From contig NZ_JAUCZC010000001.1 in assembly GCF_030373265.1 (NCBI RefSeq), forward strand, positions 62,001 to 126,000: a stretch of 64,000 nt of DNA, read 5' to 3'. Made by a program: the position numbers and the translations under genes. Positions 48,961 to 56,915 of this stretch are shown here, in pieces. How positions within the stretch are numbered: the first letter of the stretch is position 1; every line of letters begins with the position of its first letter. Origin of the DNA: Blastomonas sp. Lineage in GTDB: Bacteria > Pseudomonadota > Alphaproteobacteria > Sphingomonadales > Sphingomonadaceae. Under the pieces are notes generated by a model, which was given only the letters and a program-made list of their open reading frames with translations, was not told the origin of the DNA and searched no databases.

Positions 48961-51900
48961 ATGAAAGCTCTGCACCTGTCCGCCGCCATCGCGGCGCTGG
49001 CTCTTTCCATGCCTGCCGTCGCGCAGGACAAGCCCGCTGCCTGGGACGTCAACGCCCCACCGATGAAGACCCGCAATATCCCGATCCGGGTCGACGAAGG
49101 CACCTGGATGAACCTCGATGTGAGCCCCGATGGCAGCCGCATCGTGTTCGATCTGCTCGGCGATATCTACATCATGCCGGTCGCCGGCGGCGCCGCGACG
49201 CGGATCGCCGAGGGGCTGGCTTATGAGCAGCATCCGCGCTTTTCGCCCGACGGCAGCCGCATCGCGTTTACCTCGGATCGCGGCGGCGGCGATAACATCT
49301 GGATCATGAACGCCAATGGCAGCGACAAGCGCCAGCTGACCAAGGAAACCTTCCGCCTGCTCAACAATCCCAGCTGGAGCCCGGACGGACAGTACATCGT
49401 TGCGCGCAAGCACTTCACCACCGGGCGTTCGCTCGGCACCGGCGAGCTGTGGCTGTACCATGTCAGCGGCGGCAACGGCGTGCAATTGGTCAAACGGCCG
49501 AGCGAGGTGCACCAGAAGGAGCTGGGCGAGCCGATGTTCGCGCCTGACGGCAAGGGCATCTTCTACAGCAAGGATTCAACCCCGGGCCCGATCTTCGAAT
49601 ATGCGCAGGATTCGAACGCCCAGCTGTTCGTGATCGACCGCTATGACATGGACACCGGCAAGGTCGAGCGCGTGACCGGCGGTCCCGGCGGGGCAGCGCG
49701 TCCGCAGCCGTCACCCGATGGCCGCTATCTCGCCTTCGTCCGGCGCGAGCGAGCAAAGACCAAATTGTATGTCCGCGACATGCAAACCGGCGAGGAGCGC
49801 AAGATCTATGATGCGATGGACCGCGATGTGCAGGAGACCTGGGCAGTGCACGGCGTCTATCCAAACATGGGCTGGACCCCCGACAGCGCCCGCGTGATCT
49901 TCTGGGCGGGCGGCAAGATCCGCTCGATCGATGTCGCCAGCGGTGCCGAGACCGTCATTCCCTTCAGCGTCAACGACAGCCGCACCGTCGTCGACCCGAT
50001 CCGCCCGCAAAAGCCGGTTGCGCCCGATACCGTGGCGGTAACGATGCCGCGCTTCGCCAGCGTCTCGCCCGATGGCGGCCGGATGGTGTTCGAGGCGCTC
50101 GGCAAACTGCACCATCAGCCCGCCACCGGTGGCGCGGTACAGCCGCTGGTCAGCAATGGCGGCACCGATTTCGAACTGTTCCCGGCATTCTCGCGCGACG
50201 GCAGCCAGATCGTCTATGTCAGCTGGGACGATGCCCGGTTGGGCGAACTGCGTGTCGTCGGAGCCGCTGGCGGCGAGGCGCGGACGATCAGCAAGTCCCC
50301 GGGGCATTTCCGCCGCCCGCAATTCTCGCCCGATGGCCGCTCGGTGGTCTATGAGGCGGGCAGCGGTGGCGGCCTGACCTCGGACAATTGGGGTGCGTCG
50401 CCCGGCGTCTATCTGCTCGATATCGCCAGTGGCGAGACCCGCCGCATCACTTCCGATGGTACCGAGCCGCATTTCGGCGCGACATCGGACCGCGTCTATT
50501 TCAGCCGCGGCGCCGACGGCAAGCTGGCGCTGGTCAGCACCGATCTGAGCGGCGAGGCCGAGCGAACCCATGCCAGCGGCGAGATGGTCAGCGGATATGC
50601 GCTCGCTCCCGATGGCAAGACGCTGGCCTTCCGTCAGAACTATGCAGCATATGTAATGCCGTTCATGGCGGGTGCGGTCGATCTTGGGGCTGGCCGAGGT
50701 GGCGGCGCGCTGCCCGCGGTGCAGGTGAGCGAGGGTGGCGCGACCTTCCTGCAGTGGAGCCATAATGGCCGCCAGCTCAACTGGTCGCTGGGGCCGGTGG
50801 TCTACTCGGCCGATGCGGCGCGTGCGATCACCTCTGGGCCGGTCGGCAAGGCCGATGCCAAATTCGCAGCGCCCAAGACCGGCGTCGTGATCAATGTCTC
50901 CGCACCTGCCGACAAGCCCTCGGGCACGGTCGCGTTTACCAACGCGCGGATCGTGACGATGGCGGATGATGCAGGCGGCATCGTCGAGCGCGGGACGGTG
51001 GTCGTCCGCGACAACCGGATCGTGGCCGTCGGCGCAAATGTCGCGGTGCCCGCGGGTGCGCAGACGGTGGATGTCGCAGGCAAGACGATCATCCCCGGGC
51101 TGATCGACGCGCATGCGCATGGCCCGCAGGGGCAGGATGACATCATTCCGCAACAGAACTGGAACGCGGTCGCGCATCTGGCGCTGGGCGTGACGACGAT
51201 CCACGATCCCAGCAACTCGGCCAGCGAAATCTTCCCCGCCGCGAGCTATCAGCGCGTGGGCAAGTATCTGGCGCCGCGCATCTTCTCGACCGGCGAGGTG
51301 GTCTATGGCGCCAAGGCGGCAGGCATCTTCGCCGAGATCGACAGCCTCGCCGATGCACGCGCGCACACCAGCCGGCTCAAGCTGCAGGGCGCGCACAGCG
51401 TCAAGAACTACAACCAGCCGCGGCGCGACCAGCGCCAGCAGGTCGTCGCAGCCTCGCAGGCGGATAACCTGGCCAGCGTTGCCGAGGGCGGATCGCTTTT
51501 CGGGATGGACATTTCGCTCATCGCCGATGGCAACACCACGCTCGAGCACAACATCCCGGTAGAGACCTTGTATGAAGATGTCCGCAGCTTCTTTGCGCAG
51601 AGCAAGGTCGGTTACACCCCGACGCTGGTGGTCACGTATGGCGGTCCGGCGGCCGACCCGTATTGGCGCAGCCATATGGACGTGTGGTCCCACCCGATCC
51701 TGAGCAAGCATGTTCCGCGCCGGCGTCTCGAGGCGACCTCGGTGCGTCGCGAGATCGCACCCGAGGAGGATTATTCCGACACGGCATCGGCTCGCGAGGC
51801 GATGGAACTGGCGAAGCGCGGCGTCCTCGTCGGCATCGGCGCGCACGGGCAGGAAGAGGGCCTGGCCTCGCATTGGGAGCTGTGGAGCTTCGTCAAGGGC

Positions 51901-52158
51901 GGCATGACCCCGCTCGAGGCGCTGCGCACGGCGACGATCAGCGGCGCCCGTTCGCTGGGCTTCGACAAGGACATCGGTTCGATCGAGCCCGGCAAGCTTG
52001 CCGACCTGGTGATCATCGATGGCGACCCGGTGGCGGACATCCGCCAGTCCGACAAGATCACCCATGTCATGCTCAACGGGCGGTTGTACGAGGTGCCGAC
52101 GATGAACGAGACGCTGACCGGAACTTCGACGCTCAAGACGTGGTATTGGGAGAAGTGA
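48961..52158 (+). CDS. secreted beta-propeller / amidohydrolase fusion
   Basis: A 1065-residue periplasmic protein with a signal peptide (cleavage after AVAQ, about 22). Residues about 40-600 are TolB/PD40-type propeller repeats (RFSPDGSRIAFTSDRGG and similar, at least seven). About 640-1065 form an amidohydrolase domain starting with the N-terminal strand TVAFTNARIVTMADD. It carries the metal-binding DAHAHG and ends with the usual GSIEPGKLADLVIIDGDP. Such fusions occur as putative peptide or dipeptide hydrolases; the substrate is unknown. It stands alone between two palindromic repeats. Confidence 0.85.
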   Translation: MKALHLSAAIAALALSMPAVAQDKPAAWDVNAPPMKTRNIPIRVDEGTWMNLDVSPDGSRIVFDLLGDIYIMPVAGGAATRIAEGLAYEQHPRFSPDGSRIAFTSDRGGGDNIWIMNANGSDKRQLTKETFRLLNNPSWSPDGQYIVARKHFTTGRSLGTGELWLYHVSGGNGVQLVKRPSEVHQKELGEPMFAPDGKGIFYSKDSTPGPIFEYAQDSNAQLFVIDRYDMDTGKVERVTGGPGGAARPQPSPDGRYLAFVRRERAKTKLYVRDMQTGEERKIYDAMDRDVQETWAVHGVYPNMGWTPDSARVIFWAGGKIRSIDVASGAETVIPFSVNDSRTVVDPIRPQKPVAPDTVAVTMPRFASVSPDGGRMVFEALGKLHHQPATGGAVQPLVSNGGTDFELFPAFSRDGSQIVYVSWDDARLGELRVVGAAGGEARTISKSPGHFRRPQFSPDGRSVVYEAGSGGGLTSDNWGASPGVYLLDIASGETRRITSDGTEPHFGATSDRVYFSRGADGKLALVSTDLSGEAERTHASGEMVSGYALAPDGKTLAFRQNYAAYVMPFMAGAVDLGAGRGGGALPAVQVSEGGATFLQWSHNGRQLNWSLGPVVYSADAARAITSGPVGKADAKFAAPKTGVVINVSAPADKPSGTVAFTNARIVTMADDAGGIVERGTVVVRDNRIVAVGANVAVPAGAQTVDVAGKTIIPGLIDAHAHGPQGQDDIIPQQNWNAVAHLALGVTTIHDPSNSASEIFPAASYQRVGKYLAPRIFSTGEVVYGAKAAGIFAEIDSLADARAHTSRLKLQGAHSVKNYNQPRRDQRQQVVAASQADNLASVAEGGSLFGMDISLIADGNTTLEHNIPVETLYEDVRSFFAQSKVGYTPTLVVTYGGPAADPYWRSHMDVWSHPILSKHVPRRRLEATSVRREIAPEEDYSDTASAREAMELAKRGVLVGIGAHGQEEGLASHWELWSFVKGGMTPLEALRTATISGARSLGFDKDIGSIEPGKLADLVIIDGDPVADIRQSDKITHVMLNGRLYEVPTMNETLTGTSTLKTWYWEK

Positions 52159-52165
52159 GGCAAAT

Positions 52166-52297
52166 CCTCCTCGGAACGGGGAGGGGGACCGCGAAGCGGT
52201 GGAGGGGCGGGGAAATTGTGCGCCGATTGATCGGATGAGTGCGCACGCTGCCCCTCCGTCTCGCCTTTGGCGAGCCACCTCCCCTGAAGGGGGAGGA
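52166..52297. repeat. nested palindromic repeat, copy B (inverse of copy A)
   Basis: About 132 bases. The left arm, GGGGGACCGC-GAA-GCGGTGGAGGGG, is the reverse complement of the right arm of copy A, and the right arm (CCCCTCCGTCTCGCC...GGCGAGCCACCTCCCC) corresponds to the left arm of copy A. The outer ends are CCTCCTCGGAACGGGGAGG and CCTCCCCTGAAGGGGGAGG. Confidence 0.85.
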
Positions 52298-52400
52298 TCA
52301 AATGTTTCGGTTTGCCCGTTTTGCGCCGCCACCAAATTGAGCTACGGCCTTCATCGATGAAGCGGGTGATTTTCAGCGAGCACTATCTGGCGATTCGGCC

Positions 52401-54749
52401 ATGCTGATCGGCAACGGCAGCATGCTCGTTGTCGCCTTGGTGTTCGCCGCCTGGACCGCTGCGGCGATATGGGCACTGGTCACCGGCCTGCAGATGCGCA
52501 AGGCTGCGGGCACCGCTCGGCGGCAGCTGCGCAGGCTGACCCGGCTGGTCGAATCGGGCCCTGCCGTGCCGCTGATCGTCCGCTCGGATTCGCGCATCGA
52601 AGGCCCGGAAAAAGTCGCCCGGTGGCTGGGCCTGGCCAAGCTGCCACCCTATCTGTCCGAGCTGGCGCAGGAGGGTCGGGGCCTGTCGCGCGAGGCGCTC
52701 GACGCGCTGGGCAAGCAGATCACCACCGCGCAGAAGAGCGGCGCTCCGTTCGAGACGGCGATCACTGCTCAGGGATCGAACCGGCGGCTGCGCATCGAGG
52801 GAAAACTGGCTGATCCGCAGACAATCGCACCGGGAGCGGTGCTGCTGTGGCTGTATGATGCCACCGAAAGCGAAACCCGCATGGCCGCGCTCGTCGAGGC
52901 CGAAGCCGAAGCCAAGCGCGCGTTCGATGCGCTGTCCGGGCTGATCGAGGCCGCACCGATCCCGATGTGGTTCCGCCGCGAGGATCTTTCGCTGCTGCTG
53001 GTCAACACCGCCTATGTTCGCGCGGTAGGCGGACCTAGTGCCGCCGAGGTGGCGCAGGCGGGACAGGAACTTGTCGAGACGATCGATGGCCTGACCCCGA
53101 TGGCGGTGGCCGCCCGGGCAATGGAGAGCAACGCGCCTTCCAGTCGGACCGTCACCACCACGATTGCCGGAACCCGGCGCGCGATGGAGATTGTCGATCT
53201 GCCGATCAAGGGCCGCGGTGTGGCGGGCTATGCGATCGACGTGCACGATCTGATTCTCGCGCGGCAGGCGACCGAGCGGTTCCGCGATGCACAGCGCGAC
53301 ATGCTTGACCACCTCTCGGCAGGCGTGGCGCAGTTCGATGCCCAGCGCCGCCTGATCTTCGTCAACCAGCCGTTCGTGCGGATGTTCGCGTTGAAGCCGC
53401 AATGGTTGCAGGACGGGCTCGAGTTCGAGCGGCTGATCGACCGCATGCGCGAAGCCGGGCGCGTGCCCGAGGTCCGTGACTTCCCCGCCTGGCGCGACGA
53501 GAAGCGCGAATGGTTTCATACCGCTGTGCCCCAGGAAGAGGTGTGGCTGATCGCCGATGGCACGCATCTGCGTGCGATTGTCCAGCCGACGCCCGACAAC
53601 GGCCTGCTGTTGGTGTTCGAGGATCGCACCGAGCAGGTCCAACTCGCAAGCGCACGCGATACCTTGCTCAGAGTGCGCACCGCGACCTTCAACAATCTGT
53701 TCGAAGCGCTTGCGGTGTTCACCTCCGATGGCCGCCTGCATCTGTGGAACACGCGCTTCGGCGCGGTGTGGGATGTCGAGGAAGGCGTGCTGGCCGCGCA
53801 CCCGCGCGCCGACGAACTGCTCAAGGCGATCGCTCCGCGGCTCAAGCGACCCGCGCAGATTTCCGCGCTGCGCGAGGTGATCCGCGCCGCCACGCTCGAC
53901 CGCGTCCAGCGCGCCGGGCAGTTGGTGATGAAGGATGGCCGGGTGTTCGATTTCGTCGGCATCCCGCTGCCCGATGCCAGCGCATTGTTCACGATGATCG
54001 ACGTGTCCGACGCCAAGAAGATGGAAGACGCGCTGCGCGAGCGCAACGAGGCTCTGGTCGAGGCTGATGCGATCAAGACGCGGTTCTTGGCCAATATGAG
54101 CTACGAATTCCGCACGCCGCTGACCTCGATTGGCGGCTTTGCCGAACTGCTGGCAAGCGGTGTCGCTGGCCCGCTGTCTGATCAAGGCCAGGATTATGCC
54201 AAGGCGATCATCGACTCGGTCGATCGGCTGTCCGCGCAGATCAACATGGTGCTCGATCTGAGCCAGAGCCAGGCGGGCACGCTGCCATTGAAGCTTGAGC
54301 CAACCGATATCGGCGCTTTGCTCGTCGATGTCGCCAAGGGCGCATCGGGGCTGGCGGGCGGTCGCAACATCGCGCTCGAGCTCGACGTCAATGGCGGTCC
54401 GGGCAGTGCCGAAGTTGATTGCGCGCGCTTCTCGCAGGCGATCAGCGCGGTGGTCGACAACGCGCTGCGCTATACCCAGGAGGGCGGCCGCGTGCTGCTG
54501 CTGGGTGACCGCTTCCGAGGCAAGCTGCGCATTGTCGTGTCGGATAATGGCCCCGGCCTGGACGCGCGCGCACAGGCGCGTGCGCTCGATGGCGTGCTGC
54601 AGGCGGACGACGCTGGCGGCAAGCCGGTGCAAAAGCGTTCGGGGCTTGGCCTGCCGCTGGCAAAGAACCTGATCGAGGCACACGGCGGACGGATGGAACT
54701 GATGAGCGAGCCCGGCGCGGGTACCATTGTCACGATCCTGATGCCATGA
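52401..54749 (+). CDS. divL: DivL: tyrosine-substituted histidine-kinase-like cell-cycle regulator
   Basis: A 782-residue membrane protein: one N-terminal TM (about 8-28), several PAS-type segments (about 170-530, e.g. AAPIPMWFRREDLSLLLVNT and LSAGVAQFDAQRRLIFVNQP), then a dimerisation domain FLANMSYEFRTPLTSIGGF and an ATPase domain (VVDNALRYT, SDNGPGL, RSGLGLPLAKNLIEAHGG). Tyr568 replaces the phospho-acceptor His, the hallmark of Caulobacter DivL, which binds DivK-P and controls CckA activity towards CtrA. Length and layout agree. It overlaps tsaE by 4 bases, as in related genomes to my knowledge. A 14-base palindrome, CTTCATCGATGAAG, lies at 52349-52362; the ribosome binding site is weak. 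Confidence 0.88.
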   Translation: MLIGNGSMLVVALVFAAWTAAAIWALVTGLQMRKAAGTARRQLRRLTRLVESGPAVPLIVRSDSRIEGPEKVARWLGLAKLPPYLSELAQEGRGLSREALDALGKQITTAQKSGAPFETAITAQGSNRRLRIEGKLADPQTIAPGAVLLWLYDATESETRMAALVEAEAEAKRAFDALSGLIEAAPIPMWFRREDLSLLLVNTAYVRAVGGPSAAEVAQAGQELVETIDGLTPMAVAARAMESNAPSSRTVTTTIAGTRRAMEIVDLPIKGRGVAGYAIDVHDLILARQATERFRDAQRDMLDHLSAGVAQFDAQRRLIFVNQPFVRMFALKPQWLQDGLEFERLIDRMREAGRVPEVRDFPAWRDEKREWFHTAVPQEEVWLIADGTHLRAIVQPTPDNGLLLVFEDRTEQVQLASARDTLLRVRTATFNNLFEALAVFTSDGRLHLWNTRFGAVWDVEEGVLAAHPRADELLKAIAPRLKRPAQISALREVIRAATLDRVQRAGQLVMKDGRVFDFVGIPLPDASALFTMIDVSDAKKMEDALRERNEALVEADAIKTRFLANMSYEFRTPLTSIGGFAELLASGVAGPLSDQGQDYAKAIIDSVDRLSAQINMVLDLSQSQAGTLPLKLEPTDIGALLVDVAKGASGLAGGRNIALELDVNGGPGSAEVDCARFSQAISAVVDNALRYTQEGGRVLLLGDRFRGKLRIVVSDNGPGLDARAQARALDGVLQADDAGGKPVQKRSGLGLPLAKNLIEAHGGRMELMSEPGAGTIVTILMP

Positions 54750-55207
54750 CAGTCCGGATTGCATCGCTCGAGGCCATGCAGGCGCTGGGCGCCGCATTGG
54801 CCGATGTCGCCCAGCCCGGCGATGTCATCGCGCTGTCGGGCGATCTGGGCGCGGGCAAATCGACGTTGGCGCGCGCTATCCTCAAAGCCATGGGCTTTGC
54901 AGGCGAGGTGCCCAGCCCGACCTTCGCATTGATCCTGCCCTACGATCCGCCCGAGGTGCGCATCCCCGTCATCCATGCCGATTTCTACCGCCTCGATGGG
55001 GCGATGGAGCTCGACGAACTGGGCCTCGATGCAGGCGAGCCGGCGCTGCTGATTGCCGAATGGCCCGAACGCGTCGGTGGACTTGCCGGACCCGACACAC
55101 TCGAATTGCGGATCGCCGGGACCGATGCTAGCGAGCGCGCGATAACTGCGCAGGCCGGTGTACGCTGGCAGGCGCGCTGGCAGCAGATTGCAGGTGGCAG
55201 GTTTTGA
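54746..55207 (+). CDS. tsaE: tRNA threonylcarbamoyladenosine biosynthesis ATPase TsaE
   Basis: A 153-residue P-loop ATPase required with TsaB and TsaD for the t6A modification of tRNAs decoding ANN codons. Walker A is GDLGAGKST (32-40). The following SPTFALILPYD and HADFYRLD are TsaE-specific motifs, and LLIAEWPERVG is the C-terminal signature. ATG 54746 overlaps the divL stop; its own stop overlaps the next start. Confidence 0.95.
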   Translation: MTVRIASLEAMQALGAALADVAQPGDVIALSGDLGAGKSTLARAILKAMGFAGEVPSPTFALILPYDPPEVRIPVIHADFYRLDGAMELDELGLDAGEPALLIAEWPERVGGLAGPDTLELRIAGTDASERAITAQAGVRWQARWQQIAGGRF

Positions 55208-56190
55208 ACGAACGTAATTCGGTACTCCGGGCATTTGCCGATGCCGCAGGCTGGGGCGCCGCCGAGATCGAGGCGATCCCGGGAGACGCTTCGTTCCGTC
55301 GGTATTTCCGGCTGGTCGGGGCAGAGCGCAATGCGATCCTGATGGATGCGCCGCCGCCGGAAGAGGACCCGCGCCCGTTCATCGATGTCGCGCGCTACCT
55401 GGCGGCACAAGGTCTGCGCGCGCCCGAAATCCTCGCGGCTGACGCCGATGCGGGACTGGTTCTGCTCGAGGACTTCGGCGATATGCGGATGCGCGAGACC
55501 GTCGATGCCGCGGACGCGGCTAGCGAGCGCGCGATCTACGCCCGGGCGATCGAAACGCTGGCGCAGTTGCACGATCGGCCCGCTGCAGGCGTTCCGCTGT
55601 ACAACCGCGCGGACTATCAGCGCGAAGCCGGGCTGTTCACCGAATGGTATTGTGCCGCGCGGGGACTGGATGTCGATGCAGATGGCTATGCCCGCGCCTG
55701 GAGCGCCGTGCTCGATGGGATGGATGACGCCGCCCCGCAGGTAACGGTGCTGCGCGATTACCATTCCGAAAACATCATGCTGCTTGCGGACGGCGGGCAG
55801 GGGCTGCTCGATTTTCAGGACGCCCTGGTCGGTGATCCGGCCTATGACCTTGTCTCGCTGCTGCAGGATGCCCGCCGTGATGTCGCGCCCGCGCTTGAGG
55901 CGGAGATGATCGGGGCGTATCGCGCGCTGGCCAACCCGGCCTATGATTTCGACACCGCCTATCACGTGCTCGGCGCGCAGCGGAATGCCAAGATCGTCGG
56001 CATCTTCGTGCGGCTTTGGAAGCGCGACGGCAAGCCGCGCTATCCGCGGATGATCCCGCGCGTGTGGGCGGCGATGGAGCGCGATCTTGCCCATCCTGCG
56101 CTCGCGCCCGTCGCGGCCTGGTTCGATGCCAACATTCCTGCAGAGCTGCGCGATCCCGCCGGCACGCTCGGCGGCGAGTTCGCATTGTGA
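55204..56190 (+). CDS. amgK: AmgK-like sugar kinase (aminoglycoside phosphotransferase fold)
   Basis: A 328-residue kinase of the aminoglycoside phosphotransferase fold. N-terminal GDASFRRYFRL replaces the usual P-loop-like strand, and the catalytic-loop region is LRDYHSENIML with the metal-binding LLDFQDALVGDPAYDL. Paired with the nucleotidyltransferase that follows, it matches the AmgK-MurU recycling route, in which N-acetylmuramic acid is phosphorylated at the anomeric position before UDP transfer. The start is TTG at 55204, overlapping the tsaE stop. Confidence 0.88.
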   Translation: MNERNSVLRAFADAAGWGAAEIEAIPGDASFRRYFRLVGAERNAILMDAPPPEEDPRPFIDVARYLAAQGLRAPEILAADADAGLVLLEDFGDMRMRETVDAADAASERAIYARAIETLAQLHDRPAAGVPLYNRADYQREAGLFTEWYCAARGLDVDADGYARAWSAVLDGMDDAAPQVTVLRDYHSENIMLLADGGQGLLDFQDALVGDPAYDLVSLLQDARRDVAPALEAEMIGAYRALANPAYDFDTAYHVLGAQRNAKIVGIFVRLWKRDGKPRYPRMIPRVWAAMERDLAHPALAPVAAWFDANIPAELRDPAGTLGGEFAL

Positions 56191-56915
56191 GCGCGCGCGC
56201 GCCCTTTGCTCGCACCGCGATGGTGATGGCAGCGGGTCTTGGCAAGCGGATGCGGCCGCTGACCATCACCACGCCCAAGCCGCTGGTGCGCGTCGGCGGC
56301 AAGCCGCTGATCGACCATGTCATGGCGCACCTCGCCGAGGCAGGCATGCAGCGCGTGATCGTCAACGTCCATTATCTCGCCGACGCGCTCGAAGCGCATC
56401 TCAAGGCGCGCGACTATCCGTTTGAGCTGATGATTTCGGACGAACGCGATGTGTTGCTCGAAACCGGCGGCGGGCTGGTCAAGGCGCTGCCGTTGATCAA
56501 GGAAGACCCGTTCTTCTGCCTCAACAGCGACAATGTCTGGCTGGAGAGCGCGCGCTCGTGCTTCGACGAGCTGCGGGCGGCTTGGGACGATACGCGGATG
56601 GATGCGTTGCTGCTGGTGGTGCCACACAGTCGCGCGGGAAATTATCAGGGTGTCGGCGACTTCCACCTCGACCAGATGGGGCGCATCATCCGCCGCCGGC
56701 CGGGCCGGGTCGCGCCCTATATCTACACCGGCATCCAGTTGCTGTCGCGCCGCCTGCTCGCCGATGCGCCCGAGGGGGCGTTCTCGACGAATGTGCTTTG
56801 GAACCGCGCCATCGCCGCCGACCGACTCTATGGCATCGCGCATCTGGGCCAGTGGTTCGATGTCGGCACTCCGGGTGCCATCGAACCCACGGCAGAGGCA
56901 CTGTTGAATGCCTGA
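56187..56915 (+). CDS. murU: MurU-like N-acetylmuramate-1-phosphate uridylyltransferase
   Basis: A 242-residue sugar nucleotidyltransferase. The N-terminal VMAAGLGKRMRPLTITTPKPL is the nucleotide-binding signature. LNSDNVWLE marks the metal-binding Asp, and WFDVGTPGAI closes the active site. It follows the AmgK-like kinase with a 4-base overlap, which supports the cell-wall sugar recycling role over general sugar-1-phosphate use. Start GTG 56187; ATG 56220 would cut 11 residues. Confidence 0.87.
   Translation: MSARAPFARTAMVMAAGLGKRMRPLTITTPKPLVRVGGKPLIDHVMAHLAEAGMQRVIVNVHYLADALEAHLKARDYPFELMISDERDVLLETGGGLVKALPLIKEDPFFCLNSDNVWLESARSCFDELRAAWDDTRMDALLLVVPHSRAGNYQGVGDFHLDQMGRIIRRRPGRVAPYIYTGIQLLSRRLLADAPEGAFSTNVLWNRAIAADRLYGIAHLGQWFDVGTPGAIEPTAEALLNA

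Noticed and set aside
49711-52335. An 874-codon minus-strand frame opposite the propeller-amidohydrolase
   Set aside because: Shadow frame; also crosses a palindromic repeat.
52349-52362. CTTCATCGATGAAG palindrome as a divL operator
   Set aside because: A single 14-base palindrome without promoter elements placed around it; kept only as a note in the divL entry.
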